Assembly (NCBI RefSeq): GCF_040958095.1 | Contig: NC_091227.1 | Coordinates: 16,734,932-16,798,931, forward strand | Direction: 5' to 3' | From: Procambarus clarkii | Taxonomy: Eukaryota > Arthropoda > Malacostraca > Decapoda > Cambaridae | Length of the DNA: 64,000 nt | Shown here: piece by piece, positions 11,137 through 21,000 of the stretch | Layout: each line of letters starts with the position of its first letter | Position numbering within the stretch: the first letter of the stretch is position 1 | The notes under the pieces: model-generated | The model's database searches: none | The model's input: the letters and a program-made list of their open reading frames with translations, nothing else | Told to the model about the DNA's origin: nothing | Translations under genes and position numbers: made by a program

Positions 11137-11244
11137 GTGAGCTCATTGTAGATTTGCAATAGAGTTTTATGTGAGTGGTTGTTTTATGGAAGTGTCTGTA
11201 ATCGAGTTTGTAAGATCTCTATTACAAATCCACAATGAGCTCAC
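11137..11244. repeat. 28-bp inverted repeat with 52-bp spacer
   Basis: GTGAGCTCATTGTAGATTTG at 11137-11156, continuing to 11164, returns as its reverse complement at 11217-11244 with two mismatches. It could be a small foldback element or a decayed transposon end. Confidence 0.75.
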
Positions 11245-11425
11245 AATACAAAACTGATCAATGAATAGTTAAAAATATAATTTCAAATGGAGTGAAATCG
11301 ACAGCCCCAGACCAACGATTGGAATTCATTATTTACCACAAAACAAAAAGAACTGCTGATTTAATAGTTAAGAACAGCCCCAATAAACAATACAACACTC
11401 ACCAAACAGCAAATGTGATATCAGC

Positions 11426-11602
11426 AGTGATCACTGTACACGTGACTCTTGGTTATCACTGTACACGTGACTCTTGGTGATCACTGTACACGTGACTCTT
11501 GGTTATCATTGTACACGTGACTCTTGGTTATCACTGTACACGTGACTCTTGGTGATCACTGTACACGTGACTCTTGGTTATCATTGTACACGTGACACTT
11601 GG
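11426..11602. repeat. 25-bp minisatellite, each unit with a CACGTG E-box
   Basis: Seven tandem units contain TCACTGTACACGTGAC followed by TCTTGG and TTA or TGA. Every unit holds the palindrome CACGTG, the bHLH E-box core, spaced exactly 25 bp apart. Confidence 0.92.
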
Positions 11603-12005
11603 GGGAATCACACACCAAGGCGGGACTGTGGAGCTAGGGTTACAATGGTAGCAACGGTGTTCCAGTGGTACGTTACAACGCCAGGAATATGGTTATATTT
11701 AACTAAATATGCTTAAAGGAACGCCTGTTGTCCAAGTATACATATCAATATGTATACACAACCCACCCACACACATACCTACATGTATACACAACCACAC
11801 ATGCATGCTCAAATTCCCATATCGGTTTCTTCGAGGCCCGTCTCAAAAAGGATTTTTTTTAGCGATGAATTTCTATTGAATTCCGAAGGTGGGCCGCCCA
11901 TCGACCACAACTTCTGCGTATATGGCCTCACACCTGTCTTGAATAGTATGAGAAATATCATAACTTTATGATTTCTCTGGATTTATGGTATTTTTTATCT
12001 TTTTT
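11603..12005. other. Unassigned sequence with a CA-rich patch
   Basis: Short ACACAACC/ACACATAC repeats near 11755-11805; the rest is unassigned. Confidence 0.4.
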
Positions 12006-12057
<52 letters not shown>

Positions 12058-12195
12058 GGGGTCTGATAGCTGAGAGGACAGCGCGCAGGACTCGTAATTC
12101 TGTGGCCCGGGTTCGATTCCAGGAACAGGCAAAAACAAATGGGCACAGTTTCTTTCACCCTGAGGTCAATGTTCCCTAGCAGTAAATAGGTACCT

Positions 12196-12258
<63 letters not shown>
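12006..12258 (+). mobile_element. SINE-3 copy framed by (CA)n and (TG)n
   Basis: A tRNA-derived unit at about 12056-12196 has a head with GATAGCTGAGAGGACAGC and box B GGTTCGATTCC, then AAATGGGCACAGTTTC, TTTCACCCTGAGG and AGTAAATAGGTACCTGG. It is preceded by (CA)n at 12006-12054 and followed directly by (TG)n at 12197-12258. Confidence 0.85.
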
Positions 12259-12263
<5 letters not shown>

Positions 12264-12279
12264 TAAATAAATTAGTAGT

Positions 12280-12432
12280 TACAGTTCATTGATTAACAGT
12301 TGAGAGACGGGCCGAAAGAGCAGAGCTCAACCCCTGCAAGAACATCTAGGTGAATAAAACTAGATGAATCCACACACAGAGAACCAACGAAACAGAGCTC
12401 AATCCCCGAAACACAACTAGGTGAGTACACAC
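12280..12432 (+). mobile_element. Two short LINE 3' tails in tandem
   Basis: Two successive copies of the LINE tail, GAGACGGGCCGAAAGAGCAG … CTAGGTGAATA and then CAGAGCTCAATCCCCGAAAC … CTAGGTGAGTACAC, each ending in a CA-rich stretch. Confidence 0.75.
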
Positions 12433-12604
12433 TTACATTCTTCATTCCTTACCTGAAGATATTTCAAGAATGGAACGAAACGCTTTGGAAAATATACCCT
12501 TCAATAATCCTTAGAGTTTCTTTACCAGCAACGTCGGTAACTTGATTGCTCTTCTTAATCCCGAGTGAGAAAATAGTCAGAAGCATAAAAGTTGGGAGTT
12601 TGAT

Positions 12605-12710
12605 AGGGCCAATAGGCTCCAGAATCTGTACACCAATTGATTAACAGTTGAGAGGCGGGCCGAAAGAGCAAAGCTCAACCCCCGCAAACGCAACTAGGTG
12701 AATACACACA
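12605..12710 (+). mobile_element. LINE 3' tail
   Basis: Begins near AATAGGCTCCAGAATCTGTA and carries GAGAGGCGGGCCGAAAGAGC and AACCCCCGCAAACGCAAC, ending GTGAATACACACA. Confidence 0.8.
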
Positions 12711-13135
12711 ATACGTGTATGTGTGTGTATGTGCTCTTGTGTGAGTGAGAGTAATACTTTCTTTGCAGATGTTCTTGATGTTCTTGAAATCATTGTCCTC
12801 TGTGCTGTTCTCTGACCAACACAGATCTTTTGCTCATCCTCGTTCTTCCTCCCCGACTGTGAGAAAGTGAACTTGTCACGTCCCAGGACACACAGTAGTG
12901 AACATGGGCTGCTAACACCATGAACACGAAGGTGAACTAAGACACTCAAGATCAAGGAGCCAAAAAAGAAAAAAATAGACCTCAGGAACTTTGTCAAGTT
13001 TTTCTAAAACGGTCTGACCCAGAAGTAAACTTGGGCAACTTTTTCTCAAGTGACTGTTCATGACCGATGACAATAAACTTTACAGAGGCGCTTTAAAGTA
13101 AAATTCTGCAATTGACAGTGCTGATCAAGTTGCTG
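12711..13135. other. Unassigned sequence upstream of the intact plus-strand gene
   Basis: No repeat recognised. It should contain the upstream control region of the glycine-rich gene, but I cannot identify sites beyond the TATA box. Confidence 0.4.
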
Positions 13136-13145
13136 TATATATAAG
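13136..13145 (+). promoter_or_regulatory. TATA box of the plus-strand glycine-rich gene
   Basis: TATATATAAG starts 55 bases before the ATG at 13191. A start of transcription near 13165-13170 would leave an approximately 25-nt leader. Confidence 0.7.
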
Positions 13146-13190
13146 AGGAGCGCTACTGGAGAGAACACAGTCAATCACCAACTCACCAAC

Positions 13191-13274
13191 ATGAAGTTTG
13201 TGAGTATCCTCTACTCTATGACATCTTTGATGTTAAATGATTTCCAGGAAAATAGAGAACGAAAGACATAAATC

Positions 13275-13352
<78 letters not shown>

Positions 13353-13905
13353 CAGTGTCAGACCACGGAGGAAAATTGAAACAGGAATTTCCTTTAGTAC
13401 TTTCGTATATTAATACATCTTCAGAAGGAGTTTATATGTATTAATATACGAAAGTACTTAAGGAAATTCCTGTTTCAATTTTCCTCCGTGGTCTGACACT
13501 GTCACATTTTTAATCACGTGTTTACTTTCGTGATATACACACACATATTATATATATATATAACTATACATGTGGCGTAAGATGGTGTTGTTGTTCCTCC
13601 TGTAGACGCCGTTCCTGCTGGTGCTCCTGCTGGCCGTCACCGCCGTCCTCGCCAGCCCCGCCCCTCACAAGTTTAAGAAGGGCGGCTTTGGTAGGCGCGG
13701 CTTTGGTTACGCTCCTGTGAAAATTATTCCTGTCCACTACCCGGTCTACGTCGGTGGCTACGGCGGCGGCTACGGCGGCGGCTACGGCGGCGGCTACGGT
13801 GGCGGCTACGGTGGCGGCTTCGGCGGCGGCTTCGGCGGGTATAAAGGCGGCTTCGGCGGCTTGTATGGCGGAGGCCATTACGGAGGGTATGGCTATGGGC
13901 GGTAG
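13191..13905 (+). CDS. Glycine-rich secreted protein, 102 aa, two exons
   Basis: Exon 1 (13191-13199) encodes Met-Lys-Phe and is followed by the donor GTGAGT. A 406-bp phase-0 intron ends in TTGTTCCTCCTGTAG. Exon 2 (13606-13905) gives a 102-residue product. Residues 1-19 (MKFTPFLLVLLLAVTAVLA) form a signal peptide, with likely cleavage before SPAPHKFKK. A basic KKGGFGRRGFG segment and a YAPVKIIPVHYPVY linker follow. Then come about five GGYGGG and two GGFGGG units, a GGYKGGFGG break and an LYGGGHYGGYGYGR end. No cysteines are present, so it is not a crustin. The composition fits a secreted cuticular or antimicrobial glycine-rich protein, but the role is inferred. It is the one plus-strand member of a three-gene cluster. 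The intron has taken up an AT microsatellite and a foldback element, and a SINE-1 copy starts 83 bp after the stop. Confidence 0.88.
13280..13350. repeat. (AT)n microsatellite in intron
   Basis: Pure AT array of about 70 bp inside the intron of the glycine-rich gene, directly against the foldback element. Confidence 0.97.
13351..13503. mobile_element. Intronic foldback element
   Basis: A 68-nt arm starting GACAGTGTCAGACCACGGAG at 13351-13418 returns as its reverse complement at 13436-13503 with one or two mismatches, around a 17-nt loop. It is flanked by AT arrays (13280-13350 and 13548-13562). The arm sequence differs from the 1.2-kb foldback family, although both contain CAGACCAC. Confidence 0.85.
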
Positions 13906-13987
13906 ATTCAGAGACCTAACATTGTCGAAGAGTATTGCGGCTTAACCTATACCTGTACCACCTGTCATTAATTTTATTCGTTATTAC

Positions 13988-14176
13988 GCCCAACCACTTG
14001 GGTTGGACGGTAGAGCGACGGTCTCGGTTCATGCAGGTCGGCGTTCAATCCCCCCGACGGTCCAAGTGGTTGGGCACCATTCCTTCCCCCCATCCCATCC
14101 CAAATCCTTATCCTAATCCCTTCCACGTGCTATATAGTCGTGATGGCTTGGCGGTTTTCCCCTGATAGTTCACTTT
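13988..14176 (+). mobile_element. SINE-1 copy
   Basis: GGGTTGGACGGTAGAGCGAC, GGCGTTCAATCCCC, TCCAAGTGGTTGGGCACCAT, then ATGGCTTGGCGGTTTTCCCC. It lies immediately downstream of the glycine-rich gene in the same orientation. Confidence 0.9.
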
Positions 14177-14400
14177 CTTCATTCACCTGATACTGTTTGC
14201 CAACACTGTCCATATCAATTTTGTATGTATATATATTTAAAATATTAAAAGATTCAGTGTCTACTTACGACTATTTTTTTGTCCAACGTTTACAAATTAA
14301 TGTTTACAAATTAATGTTTACAAAAATTAAATATGTTTAGCTCTCTTTCTCTCTCATATACCGTCTGACCCAACTGTGGGTGTACATAATAAATATATAT

Positions 14401-14431
<31 letters not shown>

Positions 14432-14999
14432 CATCACTTCGGGTTGCCATATGTATAAACATTCACAATTCATTTTACACTGGTTCACCAAGCAATTATT
14501 CATACATTACAAATGTGAATAGTATGAGAAACAGAGCGATTAATGGAACAAGTAATGGGACGATTAAAAGCGACGAGTAAAAAGAGGATTAACAGAACGA
14601 GTAAAAGTATGAGTAATCCATAACATGGACAAATAATGCATTTGAACTCTAGCCGTGTCTATCTGAATATTTATAAGGCTTTTATGCGGACTTCCGTTTG
14701 TCCAATGCGAACAGGTTTGCATCCTTAACGTGGGATATTCTAAATTACTTAACATAACTGTCTGTGCTACTCGTAATTAAAAGTGTGTTATGGGTTGAAG
14801 TGTTGCTAATCGCTTGTTTCTAATTGGGTATTTTAAAGATTTTGACAGAATGAGTTGAAGATTAAATTGGTCTTTAAGGCCGTGATATAATCATACTAAG
14901 ATTAAATAACAGGAAGAATATTGTAATCCCCGAACATAGTCGAGGGCTATATAAACTTTCAATATAAATATTATATATATTATCATTATATAAATTCTG
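14177..14999. other. Unassigned AT-rich DNA
   Basis: Contains a short (AT)n array at 14388-14431 and a repeated AATGTTTACAAATTA near 14290-14320. No gene recognised. Confidence 0.45.
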
Positions 15000-15056
15000 G
15001 GGTGCGAGTTTTCAGTTGCATATAGTCCTGGGAACCATTCAGGCTTGTTCGCATAT

Positions 15057-15113
<57 letters not shown>
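15000..15113 (-). mobile_element. Fragment of a repeat family ending in (AT)n
   Basis: The module GGGTGCGAGTTTTCAGTTGC … CATTCAGGCTTGTTCGCATA is the reverse complement of the module at 60491-60547 (GCAAACAAGCCTGAATGG). In both places the outer end abuts an AT array; here it fills 15056-15113. Confidence 0.7.
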
Positions 15114-15116
<3 letters not shown>

Positions 15117-16439
15117 GGATCCATCATTTCTACATATTTCTTCCGAATTAAGAGAAAATTAGATAATTTTTTAGTTTTGATAACCATAATATTATTATTG
15201 ATACTTTAATGTTTTTCTTCTTAAGAAAAATAAATATAGAAATAAAAAGAGGGAGCTGCAAAGTTGCTGCAAAGTGATTATAAGTTCCCTAATTTAGCCT
15301 CAACGAATTCCAATTAAGTAACCCTAAAAGCTCTTATGAACAAGGAATACAAAGTTGTTTCTTTACCTTTATTATTATATCCGTTTAAACATACTAATAT
15401 TGAGTAAAATATTTACACAAATCTCTATAAATAATGGAAATAAATTAGCGAGCTCAGTGGTTTTTGTTTTACAAAGTAACGTAGTTCTTTACACTGCGGG
15501 AGACTTGTACTTAAGAACATTATAATGAAGGAAACTACAGAAGGCCAATTGGCTCGTATGAAGCGGCTTCTGTTCATATCCGCCCACTTATGTCTTGATT
15601 GACTTAAGATAATCAATTGATCCAAGATGATTGTCACTCGCACAAGGGTGCATCCCGTCATATGAAGTATTAGAGTAGAGTGTTAGATTTTAACCCCTCT
15701 TCCCTGGGGACATGTGGCTCATATTGGCTATATAAAATTATATTTTATATACCCAATATTTTATTATATAAAATTGATAAAATTACACACTATAGTTATT
15801 AGAATGCTGATAATAATAGCAACATTGTGCTTATAATTAACGATGTGAGTAGTATATTGTGACACATTTTGCGGCGTGTGCAGACAGTCTGGTGGTAGTG
15901 GGTGGGGTACTATGATGACCTTGTATGTCGTTGTCATGTCCACCACAACTGCTTGGTCGTTCATGATGGTACATAGTTACATATAATGTGTGTATACAGT
16001 ATAATAACACCAGAAATAGAATGTTGTATTGTTCTAAGCAAATAATATCGGCGCATCTTAGTGATATGAATATATGGATGTTCCAGAATTTTATTGTATA
16101 AATTTCTCAAAAGACACACTATTGAATATCACGACTGCATAAAAAAAAGGAAAAAAAAAAAGACAGAGACAAGCCAATCAGAAATAATGAAATAAATATA
16201 TAACCAAAAATATAGTGACGGCAACTCCCGCCAGACGGAAGCCCGGGACGCTGACAGGATCAGCCTTATGATTCGTAACGTCATCGCCAGACTTTAAGGC
16301 TTTACCACGGCCAAAATAAGTCACATACAATTTTTTTATTATTTTTTCCTTCACCAGAAAATGTATTTTAACAATATTAGAAGAAAAAACAAAGTTTAGA
16401 TATTATTTTATTTCATGCAGACCTGAATATTGCATGGAA
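15114..16439. other. Unassigned AT-rich intergenic DNA
   Basis: Long AT-rich stretch without recognised elements. Small palindromic AT motifs occur near 15725-15780. Confidence 0.5.
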
Positions 16440-17642
16440 TTATCAGTCAGTGGTGCAGCCTAAAGGTTAGGGAATGTAAATTAAGCTTTTTCTTAAACGT
16501 TCTTTATATGGAAGGTATCTAATATCTAGGATTAACTTTGTCATACTTCTCTGAACTTGTTCCTGTGAATTTATGATCATTCTAAAGTAAGACGATCAAA
16601 ATTTAATTGCATAATCTAAATGGGGCATAACAAGAGAAAGATATAGTTGAAGAATAATGCCAAGTGAATTTATTTCTAACTTGTAGAAATGTCCCAATAT
16701 CACATTTGTTTTATTTCAAACATTTATGCATTAATTTTCTGGTTTTGGATTCATACTAATTATGACTCCCAGATCTCGTTTGCAATCAAACTTTGCAATG
16801 TTGAGCACTTTCAAGCTGGCAACTTCATTAGGGCTACATAGCCTTAGAACCCTACATTTGTCAGCATTAAACTGTATCTGCCAAACTTCCGTTCATTTCT
16901 AAAGCCAAACTAGACCGTCTTAAAGCAATTTTGTGTCTTTTACTGAATTTATTACCTGGCTTATTTTTTGTATCGTCCACAAATTCACGAATATTGCTGC
17001 TCAACCCGGTATCTAAATCGTTTATATATACGTGAGAAACAACAAAGGTCCCAGCATAGAGCTCGGGCATTCCACTTTCAACGGCCTTCCGCTCTTGTTT
17101 AGCAACATTTATACTAACTCTTTGTGTCCTTTGATATAACCATGTTCTTATATAACTTAGCGCAGCTCCACCAATACCGTGAACCTCTACCATGCAAATA
17201 AGTTTTTCGTGAGGCACGAAAACTTATTTGACTTCAGCAAGGTTGTATACCTTGCTGAAGTCAAGGTATACAACGCATCAGTTTTACTATCAAGTGTCTC
17301 AAAATATTGGAAAAATATATAATAATAATATAATAATTATTAATTGTGTCTGGGGACAGGAAGCCAGTGTATATTCATACACGTTTGGCTTTTATCGAGG
17401 GCACCCCCCCCCCCTAAGCCGAATTACTAACCCCGTCCAGGATGCAACCCCACAACAAGCTGGCTAACTCCTGAGTATCTAGTCACTGCTAGGTGAACAG
17501 AGGCATTAGGTGAAAGTATCCGGGGTTCTCGACCGAGATTCGAATCCGGAGTTCTCGATTGTGGGTCGAGAATGAACCCAACTGTACACAGGAAATTCGT
17601 CAAACATGTTCGGTCCTTTCTAAAGCCATATTGTGTGTCCAA
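16440..17642 (-). mobile_element. Degraded LINE reverse transcriptase, interrupted by a SINE
   Basis: On the minus strand the piece before the SINE encodes QYGFRKDRTCLTNFL (17642-17598). After the SINE the frame continues with HEKLICMVEVHGIGGAALSY, RTWLYQRTQRVSINV, VESGMPELYAGTFVVSHVYI, NDLDTGL and FVDDTKN. Intact relatives have GVPQGSVLGPVLFLIYINDL and the catalytic FADDT, so both are mutated here. Beyond 16867 a stop-ridden thumb region still shows WQIQFNADKCRVLRLC and DLGVIIS. The 5' half is missing. Family: jockey/CR1-like non-LTR retrotransposon. Confidence 0.88.
17300..17585 (-). mobile_element. SINE-3 copy nested in the LINE
   Basis: Minus-strand SINE: GGGTCGAGAACTCCGGATTC at the head with box B GATTCGAATC, then CACCTAGCAGTGACTAG and GGTTGCATCCTGGACGGGGT, ending in a TAATAATTATTATATT tail. 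It splits the LINE reverse transcriptase and so is younger than the LINE insertion. Confidence 0.75.
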
Positions 17643-17689
17643 TATTAATCTATGTTCTCAAGTAGTCTTGAGGCTTGTGTGTTCTTGTC

Positions 17690-17835
17690 ATGGGTGCCTT
17701 GCCAGCCTCGTGGGTGTCTTGTCAGCCTCGTGGGAGTCTTGCCAGCCTCGTGGGTGCCTTGCCAGCCTCGTGGGTGCCTTGCCAGCCTCGTGGGTGCCTT
17801 GCCAGCCTCGTGGGTGCCTTGCCAGCCTCGGGGGT
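17690..17835. repeat. 20-bp minisatellite
   Basis: About seven copies of GTGCCTTGCCAGCCTCGTGG with GTC/GAG variants in the first three. Frames stay open on both strands because the unit lacks stops in several frames. Confidence 0.93.
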
Positions 17836-18122
17836 AAAAAATACCCCATGTAATAATGTACATTTCTCATGACACGAGCATCAAGATTACTCTTTTCGTA
17901 TGGAGTGAAGTTTTAACAGAGTCTCTTGTGGCACCTCTTGTGTAATAGCTTATTCTTGAGGGAGATTTCGGTAGTCACGCCAGGGAAGGGGAGGTGGGGG
18001 GGGAGCAGGTTATGCATATTATAGATGTTGGAAAATACACACAAACCAGCTTTGTTTCTCTGTTAGACGGTCTAGATACAGTGCATTATTTCGGTTGCAT
18101 TGTTTCCCTCTCATTCAGAATG

Positions 18123-18125
<3 letters not shown>
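17836..18125. other. Unassigned sequence
   Basis: Nothing recognised; a G-rich patch lies near 17985-18005. Confidence 0.4.

Positions 18126-18203
<78 letters not shown>
18126..18203. repeat. (GA)n microsatellite
   Basis: Pure GA array of about 78 bp. Confidence 0.97.
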
Positions 18204-18206
<3 letters not shown>

Positions 18207-18444
18207 GAGGGAGAGATATGGGGAGAAAGAGAGAGAGACATCAACATTGTTTACAATAGAAATATCAACCTTGGTAAATTAAAGATACAACTGATAGTCT
18301 TTCATATTTATATTGACGAGACAGCCCACATGATAATGACTCCTACCATAAGGTGAAACTTAAGATGAGTGACAATGGATGGAACTCTGGCGAGTGTCTA
18401 TGGGTCCAGCGCGGGCACTCAGTGCCCATAGAATCTTGGCCAAT
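18204..18444. other. 3' flank of the minus-strand glycine-rich gene
   Basis: Contains a hairpin, GGGCACTCAGTGCCC at about 18413-18427 within a wider CTATGGG/CCCATAG pair, about 20 bases past the stop codon on the minus strand. It could be a 3'-UTR stem-loop. No polyadenylation signal was clear. Confidence 0.4.
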
Positions 18445-19297
18445 CTACTTTCCATAGCCATACCCTCCATAGTGACCGCCACCGTACAAGCCGCCACCGC
18501 CGAAGCCGCCATGGCCGAAACCACCGCCGTAACCGCCACCAAAGCCGCCTCCGTAGCCGCCGCCAAAGCCGCCACCGTAGCCGCCGCCAAAGCCGCCGCC
18601 GTAGCCGCCGCCGTAGCCGCCGCCGTAGCCGCCGCCGTAGCCGCCGTAGCCGCCGTAGACCGGGTAGTGGACCGGAATCACTTTCACAGGAGCGTAGGCA
18701 AAGCCGCCTCCGCCAAAGCCGCCCTTCTTAAACTTGTGAGGGGCGGGGCTGGCGAGGACGGCGGACACCCCCAGCAGGAGCACCAGCAGGAACGGCGTCT
18801 ACAGGAGGAACAACAACACCATCTTACACCATATTCTACAGCACGGTGGAACACTCACACACTACATGGAACTGACTCACACATTCAAGGAAAAACTCTC
18901 ACTTCATTAATGCTAGATTTGCTTTCTTTCTATCACACATTTACCTGTAAAATAACTTAAAGGTGAAACTTTGCTCTAAAAAAAATGTAATATTAAGATC
19001 CCCAGGAACAAGGCACTACTGATATCTATCGTTAGGAATCGTTCGACGATTTTCAGTACTGAGTCACTGCAAGTAACAATTATCACTCTCAAGTCACAGT
19101 CAAGCAACAATTATCACTGTCCAATCAACAGTCAAATAATAATGAACACTATTGAGTCAACAGCCATACGTATCACTAAATAAAGCCCAGTCGACATTAT
19201 CATACAACTTAAAACTTGATACGACCAGCAAAACTGGAAAACTAAGCTGACGTCTCAATATAACTGCTATTCACACGTCTTAACTTACAAGCTTCAT
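18445..19297 (-). CDS. Glycine-rich secreted protein, 120 aa, two exons
   Basis: Exon 1 (19289-19297) encodes Met-Lys-Leu with the donor GTAAGT. A 490-bp phase-0 intron ends in TTGTTCCTCCTGTAG, and exon 2 (18445-18798) completes a 120-residue protein. The signal peptide (MKLTPFLLVLLLGVSAVLA) precedes SPAPHKFKKGGFGGGGFAYA and PVKVIPVHYPVYGGYGG. About nine alternating GGYGGG/GGFGGG units, GHGGFGGGGLYGGG and an HYGGYGYGK end follow. It is 18 residues longer than the plus-strand paralogue, mostly through extra glycine units, and it lacks the GRRGFG doublet of basic residues. There are no cysteines. Export is clear; a cuticle or defence role is inferred from family composition. It faces the plus-strand copy at 13.2-13.9 kb tail to tail. 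Confidence 0.88.
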
Positions 19298-19345
19298 CTC
19301 GAAGGATTGGTCTGGTTGTGTGTGTCGGGTGTGTGCTTGGGCTGG

Positions 19346-19354
19346 TATATATAT
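19346..19354 (-). promoter_or_regulatory. TATA box of the minus-strand 120-aa gene
   Basis: TATATATA-type element about 50 bases before the ATG at 19297, the same geometry as in the two paralogues. The leader sequences themselves are not alike. Confidence 0.65.
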
Positions 19355-19369
19355 GTATACATGCCCCCA

Positions 19370-19639
19370 TCCCCCATCCCCCATTCCCCCCTCCTAGCCG
19401 GGGTCGTAGTCTGTAGTTGACTCCGGGTAGGGAGCGAAGGACCGCCCTCTCCAGCTGGCCTTGACAGAAACAGGTCTTGACCAATTTCCTAGTTGATTGG
19501 CCACTGGACAAAACTAGATCCACCCTCGGAAATTCTCACCAAATCATTACCTAAGAGAGACGATCACCCCAAGCTGACCTAATAACTCCGTCATTACATC
19601 AGAAAGTTGTTAAATAAAAATCTTATTGAAATCGAAACA
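19370..19639. other. Unassigned upstream flank
   Basis: A short run of repeated CCCCCATC near 19364-19392, otherwise nothing recognised. Confidence 0.4.
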
Positions 19640-19962
19640 TTTTTAATAATAATAATAATATTATTATTATTATTGAGAAAATCCGTTGAAGCTGTGAAGA
19701 GGATTCGAACCTATGCTCTGAGTATTTCCAGGCACACACGCCCCAGGCAAATATAGGCCCACGACATGGTAAAAGGATTACAACCTGGAGTTTTATTGAA
19801 CACCCTTGTGTGTTCAGTAGAACTCCAGGTTGCAATCCTTATACCATGTCATTGTGTAATCGCTAGAGCGTGTGAGAACTCCCACCGCATTGGTTCGAAT
19901 CCTCACCAAGGCTCATATGGATTTTTTCATCGATACAGACATTAGAGTGAATACTCTGTGTA

Positions 19963-19994
<32 letters not shown>

Positions 19995-19995
19995 G
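19640..19995. mobile_element. Foldback made of two head-to-head tRNA-like units
   Basis: The centre is an inverted repeat: ATGGTAAAAGGATTACAACC at about 19767 pairs with GGTTGCAATCCTTATACCAT at about 19830, including the adjacent GGAGTT/AACTCC. Outward on each side sits a box B-like element, AGGTTCGAATCCTC on the minus strand near 19690 and GGTTCGAATCCTC on the plus strand near 19892. Both outer ends are AAT/ATT runs (19643-19676, 19963-19995). It is best explained as two copies of one SINE in opposite orientation. Confidence 0.65.
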
Positions 19996-20002
19996 TTATG
20001 TT

Positions 20003-20135
20003 TAAAAGAGCATAAAATTCTCCATTGCATAAAAATGCGTAAAAAACGTTTAATGAAGTTAAAACTGCTTTTTATGCTCCTAAAAGGAGCATAAAGGAGC
20101 ATTTTTATGCTCTTAAAGGTGCATAAAAATACTCT
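20003..20135. repeat. Cluster of GCATAAAA / TTTTATGC palindromes
   Basis: At least six GCATAAA or TTTATGC motifs occur in 130 bp, including the perfect hairpin TTTATGCTCC…GGAGCATAAA near 20069-20093 and a second GGAGCATTTTTATGCTC. Confidence 0.6.
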
Positions 20136-20698
20136 CATAAAAAGAGAGTAACTAAGTCTGTTGAGTTAATATTATTCTTGTTTTCTTCCATCTCTCCTCC
20201 GCTTCCTTCCTCTACCATCCCCCTCCCTGATCTGTCTGACATGAGAAAACGTGTACAGATGGAGAAGGATCTAATCAGGCCCCAAGGAATTAAATGAGTA
20301 AATCCCTACAGCTCTTAAGATGAAGGCGTTTACCTGTGTCACCCTCATCCAAATGTCTACAGTGATCAGCAAGACATCAACAGAGCAATATTGAGTCATA
20401 TCTATTCTCTCAGTAGTTAAGAAGTTCTGAAACAATTACTAAAAACGTGAAAACAGTTTTTTTTTCTATTCTAGAGATAACCTACGTGTTTCCTAGCCTA
20501 GGATACATGTGTCCTCGACTTGGATACGTGTTTTACATCCAAGAATACATATGCCTTACTCATGAATACATGTCAGTTGTGTGAATAAAGACTGAGAAAC
20601 TCACATTATATTAAACGACAAAGAATTATATTGGAATTGATAAAAAATATGAAAATCCCTCCCGCACTCTATTTATATCTCGCTTTTAGTTGATAAAG

Positions 20699-20700
<2 letters not shown>
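20136..20700. other. Unassigned intergenic DNA
   Basis: A loose repeat of GGATACRTG around 20500-20580 is visible (ATACATGTG, ATACGTG, ATACATATG, ATACATG). No gene recognised. Confidence 0.4.

Positions 20701-20739
<39 letters not shown>
20701..20739. repeat. (AT)n microsatellite
   Basis: Pure AT array. Confidence 0.95.
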
Positions 20740-20743
<4 letters not shown>

Positions 20744-20867
20744 GGTTAGGTATAAATAGCAACTATCTTTCATGGGTCAATAGCCTTTCTGCAGCTACAT
20801 GTATTATTTTGTAATGGTCTTATGTGAAGGATTTTGTAGATAAAGACGCCAGCAAATTTTGACGTTT

Positions 20868-21000
20868 GAAGATTCAAGTTCAAGTACGTTTATTGAAACA
20901 ATAAAATTCATTTCAAAAGGATAGAGTATCTCAGGCTATTTCTACCCTCCACAGACATCTGTGGACAGTCGAGCAAACGTCAAAGAGATTATCTAACGCA
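20868..21000 (-). mobile_element. Interspersed repeat, antisense fragment
   Basis: Contains TTCAAGTACGTTTATTGAAAC and AGGATAGAGTATCTCAGGCT. On the minus strand this matches the plus-strand module at 34140-34200 (CTAAGCTACTCTATCCCTTT … TCAATAAAAATACTTGAA). A diverged relative lies at 21647-21700. The polarity suggests a 3' end with AATAAA-like sequence. Confidence 0.6.
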
